Positions 52,187-60,030 of a DNA stretch of 64,000 nucleotides are shown piece by piece. This DNA is from Actinomycetota bacterium (GTDB lineage Bacteria; Actinomycetota; Nitriliruptoria; Nitriliruptorales; Nitriliruptoraceae). Location: the NCBI GenBank assembly GCA_019347575.1, contig JAHWKY010000013.1, forward strand, positions 1-64,000, read 5' to 3'. A program made the translations under genes and the position numbers. Every line of letters starts with the position of its first letter. Position 1 is the stretch's first letter. The notes below the pieces were generated by a model. That model was given only the letters and a program-made list of their open reading frames with translations, was not told the DNA's origin and searched no databases.

Positions 52187-53005
52187 ATGACCGAACCCGA
52201 AGAGCGTCCCGTGGTGACCCACGGCGAGATGTTCCACGCGAGACGGCGACCGGCCGCCGACGCCGAACCCCAGGAGCCGGCGCCCGACGATGGCCTCGAG
52301 CCCGCCGGCGACGGCCCCGATGCTCCCGACGATGACGGCTCGGTCCTGCAGTTCCTGCGCGAGCTGCCGGTCCTGCTGTTCGTGGCCTTCCTCCTGGCGT
52401 TCCTCCTCCGGACGTTCGTCGTGCAGGTGTTCTACATCCCGTCGAGCTCGATGGAGCCGACGCTGCAGATCAACGACCGGATGATCGTCGAGAAGATCAC
52501 CTACCGTCTCCGCGAGCCCCGCCACGGCGAGATCATCGTCTTCGAGGGCGAGAGCAGCGACCCCTTCGCCGACGACCGTGGCACGCTGTCGCGGGTCGCG
52601 AACCGGGTAGGTCAGTTCCTCGGGATCGTCCCCGCCAACGCCCGCGATTTCGTCAAGCGCGTGATCGGCCTCCCCGGAGACGAGATCCGGATCGACGACG
52701 AGGGACACGTGTTCGTCAACGGGATCCAGCTCGACGAGACCGACTACGTGCTGCCGCAGCAGCGCTCCTTCGGGCCGATCACGGTCCCCGACGGCAAGCT
52801 GTTCGTGCTCGGTGACAACCGCTCCAACTCGTCCGATTCACGCGGCGGCCTCGGCTTCGTCAGCCGCGATCACGTCGTGGGACGCGCGATGGTGATCATC
52901 TGGCCGCCGAGCCGGTTCGACGGCGTCGGCGTCCCCGACATCGGTGACATCCCCGACGTGCCACCGGCCGAGGACTCCAGCGCGGCGTACCAGGACGCAG
53001 CGTGA
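52187..53005 (+). CDS. lepB: Signal peptidase I
   Basis: A 272-residue type I signal peptidase that removes signal peptides at the membrane. A 52-residue acidic cytoplasmic start precedes one membrane helix (about 60-82). The catalytic Ser88 lies in IPSSSMEPTL and the general base Lys157 in DFVKRVIGLPGDEI; LFVLGDNRSNSSDSR is the box E motif. There is one anchor, not two, as in actinobacteria. Confidence 0.95.
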   Translation: MTEPEERPVVTHGEMFHARRRPAADAEPQEPAPDDGLEPAGDGPDAPDDDGSVLQFLRELPVLLFVAFLLAFLLRTFVVQVFYIPSSSMEPTLQINDRMIVEKITYRLREPRHGEIIVFEGESSDPFADDRGTLSRVANRVGQFLGIVPANARDFVKRVIGLPGDEIRIDDEGHVFVNGIQLDETDYVLPQQRSFGPITVPDGKLFVLGDNRSNSSDSRGGLGFVSRDHVVGRAMVIIWPPSRFDGVGVPDIGDIPDVPPAEDSSAAYQDAA

Positions 53006-53033
53006 GCCGACGACGCTGCGTACCCTCGGTCCG

Positions 53034-53351
53034 ATGAGCCCCGACGACCTCGACGCCTACGAGAACGATCTCGAGCTGCGGCTGTACCGCGAGTACCGCG
53101 ACGTCGTCCGCACCTTCCGTTTCGTGGTCGAGACCGAGCGCCGCTTCTACCTCGCGAACCGCGTCGAGGTGACGCCACGGGGCGAGGGCGACAGCATGTA
53201 CTTCGAGCTCGATCTCGAGGACGCCTGGGTCTGGGACATGTACCGCCCCGCCCGGTTCATCAAGAAGGTCCGCGTGCTGACCTTCCGCGACGTCAACGTC
53301 GAGGAACTGGCCCACGACGACGACGCCATCGACAAGCTGCTCGACAGCTGA
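53034..53351 (+). CDS. DUF2469 family protein
   Basis: A 105-residue protein of the actinobacterial DUF2469 family, with MSPDDLDAYENDLELRLYRE, TERRFYLANRVEV and MYFELDLEDAWVWDMYRP. It is conserved between lepB and yraN in most actinobacteria. Its function is not known. The ATG at 53034 starts the conserved part. Confidence 0.9.
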   Translation: MSPDDLDAYENDLELRLYREYRDVVRTFRFVVETERRFYLANRVEVTPRGEGDSMYFELDLEDAWVWDMYRPARFIKKVRVLTFRDVNVEELAHDDDAIDKLLDS

Positions 53352-53352
53352 C

Positions 53353-53472
53353 GTGGGTTTCAACGCGAACCGGCGGTACCGGGACGACAAGCGCAACGAC
53401 ATCGTCCTGCTCGTCACCGCGGCCGCGATCGTGGTCGGCCTGCTCCTGTGGGCCACCGGCATCCTCGGCTGA
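53353..53472 (+). CDS. Small single-helix membrane protein, 39 aa
   Basis: A 39-codon frame starts with GTG one base after the DUF2469 stop. Its product has a basic start (GFNANRRYRDDKRND) and one hydrophobic helix (IVLLVTAAAIVVGLLLWATG), the layout of an inner-membrane microprotein with a cytoplasmic N-terminus. The spacing and the protein-like design support a real gene. Its last codons form part of a 15-base direct repeat. Confidence 0.6.
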   Translation: MGFNANRRYRDDKRNDIVLLVTAAAIVVGLLLWATGILG

Positions 53473-53602
53473 CCTCCGACCGTTCACCGTGGTCGGCTGC
53501 CACCACTTCGTCACCCGATCCGTTCGGATATGCGAGCGATGTGGGGGACGAAGTGACGAGTGGACGAGGGACTGGGGCCGCCGGCAGCCTCGGCTGACCT
53601 CC
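53463..53602. repeat. Possible MITE-like insertion with 15-base direct repeats
   Basis: CCTCGGCTGACCTCC occurs at 53463-53477 and 53588-53602. Between them lie inverted arms CACTTCGTC (53504-53512) and GACGAAGTG (53547-53555), extended by CCC/GGG, and inside these a smaller hairpin ATCCG-TT-CGGAT. This could be a small non-autonomous element with its target duplication, or a local duplication next to yraN. Confidence 0.4.
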
Positions 53603-53667
53603 AGTTTCCACAGGCGCGGGACACGTCACCGACCGCAGAGGGCGTGGGGCGACGTAGCGTCGCGGCT

Positions 53668-54057
53668 ATGCCCACCGAACCCGCCCCCTCGCCCCGCGCC
53701 GCGACCGGCGCCCACGGCGAGGACCTGGCCGCCGACCACCTCCGCGCCAACGGCTACGTCGTGCTGGCAAGGAACTGGCGCCTCGCCGCCGGCGTGCTCC
53801 GGGGTGAGCTGGACCTGATCTGTCGCGCCCCGGACGGGGCACTCACGTTCGTCGAGGTGAAGACCCGCCGGGCGGGCGGACGCTTCGGCGGACCGCTGGC
53901 TGCGGTGACCCCCGCGAAGCAGGCCAAGATCCGCTCGCTCGCGCTGGCGTTCCTCCGGCAGTCCGGCCTCGCCGCCCGGACCCTCCGCTTCGATGTCGTG
54001 GGCATCGAGGTGGGCGACGGCACGCCGCGCATCACCCACCTCGAGAGTGCGTTCTGA
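53668..54057 (+). CDS. YraN family (UPF0102) nuclease-like protein
   Basis: A 129-residue protein with the Holliday-junction-resolvase-like fold: GAHGEDLAADHLRANGYVVL, GELDLICRAPD and TFVEVKTRR, the conserved Glu/Asp/Glu/Lys set of a PD-(D/E)XK-type site. Its role is unsettled. The ATG at 53668 precedes the conserved part by about 14 residues. It overlaps comM by one base, as is usual. Confidence 0.9.
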   Translation: MPTEPAPSPRAATGAHGEDLAADHLRANGYVVLARNWRLAAGVLRGELDLICRAPDGALTFVEVKTRRAGGRFGGPLAAVTPAKQAKIRSLALAFLRQSGLAARTLRFDVVGIEVGDGTPRITHLESAF

Positions 54058-54971
54058 TGGGCTTCGCCACGGTCCACGCCATCGCGCTGCTCGGTGTGAG
54101 GGGCCGTGACGTTCGGGTGGAGTGCAACGCGAGCGTGGGCTTGCCCACGACCCGGATCACCGGACTGCCAGACACCGTCATCCGGGAGGCCGCCGAGCGG
54201 GTCAAGTCAGCGGTGCAGCGCTCCGAACTCGGGTGGCCGGACCAGCGCATCGTCGTCAACCTCGCTCCGGCTGGACTGCCGAAGTCCGGTACCGGCTTCG
54301 ACCTCGCGATCGCGCTCGCGGCACTGGGCGCGACCGAGCAGATCGACGACACCGCGCTATGCGACGTGTGGGCGTTCGGTGAGCTCGGTCTCGACGGCGA
54401 CACCAACCCTGTCGCGGGTGCCCTCCCGGTCGCGAAGACCGTGCGCGATCTCGGCGGGCGTCGCCTGTTCGTCACCGAGACTTCGGCACCCGAGGCGGCA
54501 CTCATCGAGGGCATCGAGGTTGTGCCGGTGGCCAACCTCCGGGAGGCGTACGCCATCCTCCGGGGCGAGCAGGCGCCCCGCACGATCGCCGCCGCCCCGA
54601 CCGTGGTCGAGATCGCTGGGCCGGACCTGCGCGATGTGCGAGGCCAGGCGACGGGGCGCCGCGCGATCGAGATCGCGGCGGCCGGAGGCCACCACCTGCT
54701 CCTCGCCGGGCCCCCAGGCTGCGGCAAGTCCATGCTCGCTGCGCGCCTGCCATCGGTGCTCCCGCCGCTCGCCATCACCGAAGCGCTCGAGGTGGCGTCC
54801 ATCCACTCGATCGCAGGCACACGTGAGCCGGACGCTCCTCTCCCTCGGCGGCCCCCCTACCGCGATCCCCACCACGGCACATCCGCCGTCGGCCTCATCG
54901 GTGGGGGCACCGGCATCGCGACCCCCGGCGAGCTCAGCTTGGCGCACCCCAGGGTGAGACCATGTCACTAG
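54057..54971 (+). pseudogene. comM: comM (YifB Mg-chelatase-like ATPase), cut by a prophage
   Basis: This is the first 300 codons of the YifB/ComM AAA+ ATPase (normally about 500), a helicase-like protein for branch migration in transformation and recombination. The N-terminal domain (VHAIALLGVRGRDVRVECNA) and the Walker A GPPGCGKSMLAARLP are intact. The match ends at PGELSLAH, just before the GVLFLDE Walker B region, where five foreign codons and a stop follow. The missing half should lie beyond the prophage. The protein as it stands lacks Walker B and cannot be active. Confidence 0.93.
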
Positions 54972-54975
54972 GCGA
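54925..54975. other. attL junction within comM
   Basis: The comM reading frame is normal up to GAGCTCAGCTTGGCGCACC (about 54929-54947) and foreign after it. The integrase gene starts about 45 bases on. Large serine integrases cross over at a 2-base core in the middle of sites of about 40-50 bases, so the core is expected near 54935-54950. The exact core cannot be fixed without attR or an empty site. Confidence 0.7.
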
Positions 54976-54990
54976 CGGTAAGTTCCGAAC

Positions 54991-56394
54991 ATGCGTGCAG
55001 CCATCTACGTCCGCATCAGCGACGACCGCGAATCCACCGGTCTCGGTGTGGCCCGCCAAGAGGCCGACTGCCGGGCCCTCGCCGAGCAGCGCGGCCACGA
55101 GATCGTCGAGGTCTACACCGACAACGATCTGACCGCGGCCGACCCGCGTAAGCCACGTCCCGGCTATCAGCGCCTCATCGCCGACATGGAAGCAGCCGCC
55201 TGGGACGTGCTGATCGTGTGGGACCTGGACCGACTTCACCGGCGCCCGGCCGAGCTCGAGAGCTTCTTCGAGGCGTGGGACCGTTCCGGTCAGCCGGCGC
55301 TGCTGAACGTCGGCGGGGAGGTCGATCTGGCCACGCCGCAGGGCCGGTTGGTGGCCCGGATGAAGGGCACGGTGGCGGCGTACGAGGTCGAGCAGCTGCG
55401 GCGCCGGATCCGCCGCAAGGCTGAGGAGCTAGCCCGGGCCGGCAAGGTCGGGGGTGGGGGGACGCGCCCCTTCGGGTTCGAGCCTGACCGTGTCGCGATT
55501 CGCGAATCGGAGGCGGTGCTGATCCGTGAGGCGGCGTCGAGGGTGGCGGCGGGGGAGACGCTGCGGTCGGTGATCGCTGACTGGACCGAGCGTGGCGTGG
55601 AGACGGTGACCGGGGCCGGGTGGAGCCACCAGGTGCTGCGGCACATGCTGTGCTCGCCACGGATCGCGGGGCTGCGGCAGCACCACGGCGAGGTGGTAGC
55701 TGAGGCGGTGTGGCCGGCGATCGTGGACAGGGTGACGTGGCAGCGTGTTCGCGCGGCGATCGACGACCGTGCGGCCGCGTACGCGCACAGGCGCGCGTCG
55801 CGCCGCTACCTGCTCACCGGCGGTGTGGCGACGTGTGGGCGGTGCAGCAACCGGCTGGTGGCGCGGCCGCGGGAGGACGGGTCCCGCAAGTACGTGTGCG
55901 CGGCCGAGCCGATGCACGGTGGCGGGTGCGGCCGGATGGCGATGCTCGCCGATCCGTTTGAGGAGTGGGTCGCCGCCCAGCTCGGGATGCGGCTGGACAG
56001 CGACGCGTACCGGCAGGCCCGATCCGAGCGCAACGGCGACGAATCGGAGGTCGCCACGTTGATGGCGGCAGTGGAGCGGGACGAGGCCATGCTGACCCAG
56101 CTCGCCCGTGACCACTACACCGACGGGCTGATCGGCCGGGGCGAGTACCTGGCGGCACGTTCGGGGCTGGATGCGCGCCTGGCCGGGTCGCGCCGCGAGT
56201 TGGAGCGGCTGCGTACCTGCGACGTGCTCGACGGGTTGTCGCCGGTCAGCTTCGCGGGGGACTGGGACGGGATGAGCTTCGGTCAGCGCCGCGCCATCGT
56301 CGAGGCTCTCATCGAGACGGTGACCGTCAACGCGGCGGTGAGGGGCCGGAACTTCTTCGACCCGGGCCGGGTCGCGATCGCGTGGCGGGTCTAG
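54991..56394 (+). CDS. Large serine integrase
   Basis: A 467-residue serine recombinase. The catalytic domain begins MRAAIYVRISDDRESTGLGV, with Arg8 and the nucleophile Ser10, and has VWDLDRLHRRP and RLVARMKGTVAAYEVEQLR. The recombinase domain (about 160-260) has RPFGFEPD. The zinc-ribbon domain has CGRCSNRLVARP and YVCAAEPMHGGGCGR, with a coiled-coil part (about 355-410) that controls the direction of the reaction. It should integrate the element at the comM site. An excision factor is not recognised nearby. Confidence 0.94.
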   Translation: MRAAIYVRISDDRESTGLGVARQEADCRALAEQRGHEIVEVYTDNDLTAADPRKPRPGYQRLIADMEAAAWDVLIVWDLDRLHRRPAELESFFEAWDRSGQPALLNVGGEVDLATPQGRLVARMKGTVAAYEVEQLRRRIRRKAEELARAGKVGGGGTRPFGFEPDRVAIRESEAVLIREAASRVAAGETLRSVIADWTERGVETVTGAGWSHQVLRHMLCSPRIAGLRQHHGEVVAEAVWPAIVDRVTWQRVRAAIDDRAAAYAHRRASRRYLLTGGVATCGRCSNRLVARPREDGSRKYVCAAEPMHGGGCGRMAMLADPFEEWVAAQLGMRLDSDAYRQARSERNGDESEVATLMAAVERDEAMLTQLARDHYTDGLIGRGEYLAARSGLDARLAGSRRELERLRTCDVLDGLSPVSFAGDWDGMSFGQRRAIVEALIETVTVNAAVRGRNFFDPGRVAIAWRV

Positions 56395-56518
56395 CCAGCC
56401 AGTCCGTCGCGGGGGCGTCGTAGTCGGCCTGGATGGCCGCTGCCGGCTCGGGCCTCTTCGGTACCGGTACCTCTGCCACCGCGGGCTCACAGCGACCTGG
56501 CACTGTCCCAGGCGTGGG

Positions 56519-56902
56519 TCAGCCTGTGACCTCGCTGCACAGGGCGGATCCGGTCACATCCGGGTCGTCGGCGGACTGGCAGATGTTGTCCAGCCACGTC
56601 TCCGGGTCGACACCGTCCAGCGCGCCGGGATGGTCCTCGGCCGCATCGGCGAACGCGGCCAGGTCCTGGCATGCGATGACGGCGGGGTACAGGTCCTCGT
56701 TGGTGTCCTGCATCGCGTCGACCGCGGCAGCGTCGGCGAACGCGTCGCCGCACTCGGCGGTGTACGCCGGCGCGATCGGCACGTCGGTCTTCTCCGGCAC
56801 GGTCGGTGACTCGATGACGGTGAGGTCGTCGGAGGTGTCGCCGCATCCGGCCAGCGTGAGCGTCAGGACGATCGTCAGCAGGCATGTGCGGTGGATGGTC
56901 AT
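56519..56902 (-). CDS. Prophage lipoprotein, 127 aa
   Basis: A small exported protein with signal segment TCLLTIVLTLTLAGC; the lipobox LAGC gives a lipidated Cys20. The mature part is acidic with four more cysteines. It lies next to the immunity genes and is probably expressed in the lysogen, since its ATG shares a base with the protease gene upstream. Some temperate phages make lipoproteins that block infection by related phages; that role is a guess here. Confidence 0.75.
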   Translation of the reverse strand: MTIHRTCLLTIVLTLTLAGCGDTSDDLTVIESPTVPEKTDVPIAPAYTAECGDAFADAAAVDAMQDTNEDLYPAVIACQDLAAFADAAEDHPGALDGVDPETWLDNICQSADDPDVTGSALCSEVTG

Positions 56903-57372
56903 CAGAACCCCCGTTCGTGCCGGGTGAGGTTGTCCAGGGCGGCTTCGGCGATGCGGCGGGTGACGTCGAACTCGTCCATCACTTCGTCGGGGCCGACGCC
57001 TTCGCCCAGATCGGCCATGCGGTCACAGAAGCCTGCCAGAGCTTCGACCGGGACGAGACGGGAAGCGGCTTCGCGGTCGACCTGGGCCTCGTCGATCGCG
57101 ACTCGGGAGGCCCACGTGTCGGGCATGGCTGGGTGGTGGGCGCCGCCGCCGCGCTCGTCGTGGACCAGCTCGTGCGCCAGGACGTCGCGACGTTGCTGCT
57201 GGGTCAGGGCACGGTCGAGGACGATCGCGGCGCCGTGCTCGTCGGGCAGGTACATGCCGCCGCCGACGCTGGCGGGCAGGTTGCGGATGAGCAGGAGCAG
57301 GTGGGGTCGTTCGCGCAGGCTCCGCCACGGGTTCCACGTCATGACGGGGAGTCGAGCCGCCCGGTGCGACAT
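56902..57372 (-). CDS. ImmA/IrrE-like zinc metallopeptidase
   Basis: A 156-residue protein with the zinc site LAHELVHDERGG (HExxH) at about residues 80-91, preceded by GGMYLPDEHGAAIVLDR as in ImmA/IrrE (DUF955) proteins, and a third-ligand candidate in AIDEAQVDREAASRLV. In ICEBs1 and phages such proteases cut the repressor and start induction. The repressor gene is two genes upstream in the same operon. The ATG at 57372 overlaps the previous stop (TGATG). Confidence 0.85.
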   Translation of the reverse strand: MSHRAARLPVMTWNPWRSLRERPHLLLLIRNLPASVGGGMYLPDEHGAAIVLDRALTQQQRRDVLAHELVHDERGGGAHHPAMPDTWASRVAIDEAQVDREAASRLVPVEALAGFCDRMADLGEGVGPDEVMDEFDVTRRIAEAALDNLTRHERGF

Positions 57373-57593
57373 CACGCCTTGGGGCGCTTGAAGAAGCACA
57401 GGTACGCGTAGCCCTTGACGTTCCCAGAGAACGAGCCCGTGAGTGGGATCGACTCGTAGCTCACCATCTCCCAGTTGTCGGACCCCATCTCGTTCAGGTG
57501 CTCCATGAACCGCTCGACCTCTTTGGCCTGGCGCTTCGACCCCCACTTCTCGGAGATGTTCAGCTCAGAGATCTTGTATTCCCAGCCTGCCAT
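57372..57593 (-). CDS. DUF4177-like small protein
   Basis: A 73-residue protein, MAGWEYKISELN with LNEMGSDNWEMVSYESIP, the layout of DUF4177 proteins (a helix ending in GWE[ML]V, then a strand). Its C-terminal GYAYLCFFKRPK fits too. No function is known. It lies between repressor and protease. The ATG at 57593 gives the family start. Confidence 0.7.
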   Translation of the reverse strand: MAGWEYKISELNISEKWGSKRQAKEVERFMEHLNEMGSDNWEMVSYESIPLTGSFSGNVKGYAYLCFFKRPKA

Positions 57594-57603
57594 CGTGATG
57601 CCT

Positions 57604-57969
57604 TCAGTCGGTGCGCTCCTCGAGCTGGCGCCGCAGCTCCCTGACCTCGTCTTGCAGTTCACGGACCAGCGTGGCGAGCTGCTCGATGCTGCCGTCGTGC
57701 GCGGCCGTGCCGCCGGGCACCTCGGGCTCCATCTCGGCGGGGTCGGCGCCCTTGCTGATCCGGTCGAGCGCGTCGGGAAGCCACTTCAAGGCGGTGGAGA
57801 TCTTCGCGAGCGTGACGTAGTCGTAGGAGCTGCGGGCGGCGGTCTCGACGTTGCGGATGGTGCTGGGGTCGAAGCCGGCGGCTTCGGCGAGTTCCTTCTG
57901 CTTCATGCCGAGCTCCGCCCTGCGGTTCTTGACGGCGGCGGCGACGGCCTGCCAGTCGGGTGTCGTCAT
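57604..57969 (-). CDS. XRE-family repressor with C-terminal coiled coil
   Basis: A 121-residue DNA-binding protein. The helix-turn-helix (about 10-70) has NRRAELGMKQKELAEAAGFD and PSTIRNVETAARSSYDYVTL. The C-terminal part (about 95-121) is a short coiled coil (IEQLATLVRELQDEVRELRR), probably for oligomers. It is the likely immunity repressor, divergent from the cro-like gene at 58239. The ATG at 57969 (MTTPDW) is used; the upstream ATG at 58002 is also possible. Confidence 0.8.
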   Translation of the reverse strand: MTTPDWQAVAAAVKNRRAELGMKQKELAEAAGFDPSTIRNVETAARSSYDYVTLAKISTALKWLPDALDRISKGADPAEMEPEVPGGTAAHDGSIEQLATLVRELQDEVRELRRQLEERTD

Positions 57970-58238
57970 GGGCTGAACCGTCCTCGATCGGTGCCGCGAC
58001 ATCCACCACGCTAGCGCGACGTAGCGCGACGTCGAGGGCAGTTACACGCTTGTTTTTTCGCAGGTCAGGGCGGGTTTGACGCTTCGCACGTCGCGTGTCG
58101 CGCTCGGTCGCGCGTGTGCGCGCTACGTACCAGGACAGAGCGCGTAGCGCACGTCGTCGCGGAAAGTCGCGGTCGTTCGTTGACGTCGCGCGACGTCGCG
58201 CGTAGTGTCGCGCTACGAACCGAGATGGAGCGCGACGA
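57970..58238. promoter_or_regulatory. Prophage switch region with repeated CGCGAC/GTAGCGCGAC sites
   Basis: The gap between the two divergent regulators is crowded with related blocks: TAGCGCGAC at 58012-58020 and 58022-58030, its inverse GTCGCGCTAC at 58207-58216, and variants near 58090, 58108, 58140 and 58185-58203 (GTCGCGCGAC, GTCGCGCGTAG). This is the pattern of multiple operators bound by the repressor and the cro-like protein. Divergent promoters must lie here; TTGTTTTTTCG near 58050 stands out as AT-rich. Confidence 0.65.
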
Positions 58239-58484
58239 GTGGTCAGCAGCAGGCGGATCCGGATCAACCGAGAGGCGCTCATCGCGCTGCGCCGGAAGTC
58301 GGCTCTTAGCGTCACCGAGCTGGCTACGAAGGCGAAGCTCAGCCACGGCACCGTCATCGATCTCGAGAGCGGTCGCCGTCAGGGCTCGGCCAAGACGATC
58401 CGCGCGCTCGCGCAGGCGCTCGGTGTTCACCCCGATGCGCTCATCGCCAACCCGGTTGAGTCCGAGCCCGAGGCGGTGGCGTGA
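58239..58484 (+). CDS. Cro-like XRE regulator
   Basis: An 81-residue single-domain HTH protein: INREALIALRRKSALSVTEL, then AKLSHGTVIDLESGRRQGS and KTIRALAQALGVHPDAL. It is divergent from the repressor and starts the early operon, the cro position. GTG start; the next gene overlaps by four bases. Confidence 0.82.
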   Translation: MVSSRRIRINREALIALRRKSALSVTELATKAKLSHGTVIDLESGRRQGSAKTIRALAQALGVHPDALIANPVESEPEAVA

Positions 58485-58786
58485 TGGCGACCACGTTCAG
58501 CCCTGCCGTGCTCGCCAAGGCCGACGACTGCACCGTCACCCACGCGGTGGGGGAGCTGTACACGGTCGTGTCCCCGTCGGGCGCAACCTACGGCGTCCAC
58601 ACCGACGGCAAGACCGGCGTGTGCAACTGCCCGGCCCGCACGCCGCGGTGCGCCCACCTCGCCGCGGCGCTGGTGCACATCTCCGACGGGCGCCTCGACC
58701 TGCGCGACCCCGCCCCGCCCATCAGCGATCCGTTCGAAGGCCTGGTCAACGACGACGACCCCGACCGTGTGTGGGGCCGTCGATGA
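58481..58786 (+). CDS. SWIM-zinc-finger-like protein, 101 aa
   Basis: A short protein with a CxC...CxH pattern (CNCPARTPRCAHLAAAL) at about residues 47-63, the SWIM zinc-binding arrangement that binds DNA or protein. The preceding strands (LYTVVSPSGATYGVHTD) fit the SWIM context. It starts at GTG 58481 or ATG 58484. Role in the phage is unknown. Confidence 0.65.
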   Translation: MMATTFSPAVLAKADDCTVTHAVGELYTVVSPSGATYGVHTDGKTGVCNCPARTPRCAHLAAALVHISDGRLDLRDPAPPISDPFEGLVNDDDPDRVWGRR

Positions 58787-59184
58787 GCGTCACCGGGTAC
58801 AGCCGCTACATGACCGAGGGCGACTACGAGGCCGAGGAGCGTGGCCGCGACCTCCGCGAGAAGTTCACGCGCAGCCTCAAGCCGCAGCCTCACCTGACCG
58901 AACCGGAGCGGATCGCCGAACTCGAGCGGGTCGCCGCGTCGGTGGACGTGAACGTGGACGACCGGGCCCGTGCCAAGCAGCTGCTCGACGTCATCGCCGA
59001 GCACGCGCCCGAGATGGTTGAGGTGGCCGATTCCCGCTGGCTGGTGCGCTGCGGTTGCGGGGAGACGTTGACGCGCTGTCCGGGCCTGATCGTGGAGCAC
59101 ATCTCCACCGAGCGGTACGCGTGGCGTGCCCACGAGGCCCATGTCCGCCAGGTCGCTCGCGGGGCGGGGGTGGCTCGTGTCTGA
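58783..59184 (+). CDS. Hypothetical phage protein, 133 aa
   Basis: I do not recognise it. Residues about 28-70 are helical and charged (ERIAELERVAASVDVNVDDR), and a small cysteine group VRCGCGETLTRCPG at about 86-99 may bind zinc. ATG at 58783, four-base overlap with the gene before. Confidence 0.6.
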   Translation: MSVTGYSRYMTEGDYEAEERGRDLREKFTRSLKPQPHLTEPERIAELERVAASVDVNVDDRARAKQLLDVIAEHAPEMVEVADSRWLVRCGCGETLTRCPGLIVEHISTERYAWRAHEAHVRQVARGAGVARV

Positions 59185-59344
59185 GCGTCGCTGGACCGAT
59201 CAGGACGTCGCCGAGGCTGTCGAGCGGTCCACGGTCGCGTCGGGGGTGCCGCTGAAGGTCGAGGATCCGGCGACGTTGGCACGCATCGCGACGATCGCCC
59301 GGACCGTCGACACGGTCCGCGAGGTCGAGGCGGGTGCCGCATGA
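59177..59344 (+). CDS. Hypothetical phage protein, 55 aa
   Basis: A 55-residue soluble protein, mostly helical (WTDQDVAEAVERSTVASG). GTG at 59177 overlaps the previous gene by eight bases and its stop overlaps the next start, which supports it. No family recognised. Confidence 0.5.
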   Translation: MSERRWTDQDVAEAVERSTVASGVPLKVEDPATLARIATIARTVDTVREVEAGAA

Positions 59345-59664
59345 GCACCGTTGATTCGTGGCTGCTCCTGATCGGTCTGCTCGCTGTGCTCACCGTGATC
59401 GCGGTCGTGGCGACGCTCCGGCTCGAGCAGCGCTGGGACCGTGACGAGATCGACGAGCTGGTCCGCCAACGTCGTGCGCGTGAGCGGTCGGGCGTCGGCA
59501 CGTCCCACTCCGTATCCGAACCCGGCACTTCACCCGGCCGGGTGCCCTTCCGCGATGAGGGCTGCGGGGTGGGACGTGCGGGCGGCTGGCCCGCTGACGT
59601 GGACGTGTTGCTCGTCGGCCAACAGCAGCCCCGACCGTTGGCGGGTCGGCCGCACCGGACCTGA
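59341..59664 (+). CDS. Small membrane-anchored phage protein, 107 aa
   Basis: An N-terminal membrane helix (WLLLIGLLAVLTVIAVVATL, about residues 7-26) is followed by a charged helix (EQRWDRDEIDELVRQRR) and a Gly/Pro-rich, possibly disordered tail. No family recognised. Confidence 0.55.
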   Translation: MSTVDSWLLLIGLLAVLTVIAVVATLRLEQRWDRDEIDELVRQRRARERSGVGTSHSVSEPGTSPGRVPFRDEGCGVGRAGGWPADVDVLLVGQQQPRPLAGRPHRT

Positions 59665-59739
59665 ACGAGAAGCGGCCTGCCGGTCGCGCACCACGGGGGT
59701 GAGCACACGAACCGGCAGGCCAGAGCGAGGAGAGCGTAC

Positions 59740-60030
59740 ATGCACAAGGTTGAGGTCATGTTCCGCGATGACGGCCACGTCGTCCATCACGACGTGCTGG
59801 CGACCGACGATCAGGGGCACGAGTTGACCGGGCTCGTATACCCGCCCGAGCCGCTGTCGTGCGGGTGCGATACCGGCCCGCGCGTGTTCGTCGAGGGTGA
59901 CGGCGGGGACGGCTGCTGTGTCGATCTGATCCGGGCGTTCGTGACGGCCGTCGAGGAGGTACTGGCGGTCCCCAATCCGCACGTGGGGGAGGAGTGCCCG
60001 TACCGGGACTTGGTGGCGGTCCCGTCGTGA
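59740..60030 (+). CDS. Hypothetical phage protein, 96 aa
   Basis: An acidic protein beginning MHKVEVMFRDDGHVVHHDVL, with a cysteine group SCGCDTGPR and GDGCCVD. It has its own GAGGAGAG site before the ATG at 59740, after a 75-base gap. Function unknown. Confidence 0.55.
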   Translation: MHKVEVMFRDDGHVVHHDVLATDDQGHELTGLVYPPEPLSCGCDTGPRVFVEGDGGDGCCVDLIRAFVTAVEEVLAVPNPHVGEECPYRDLVAVPS

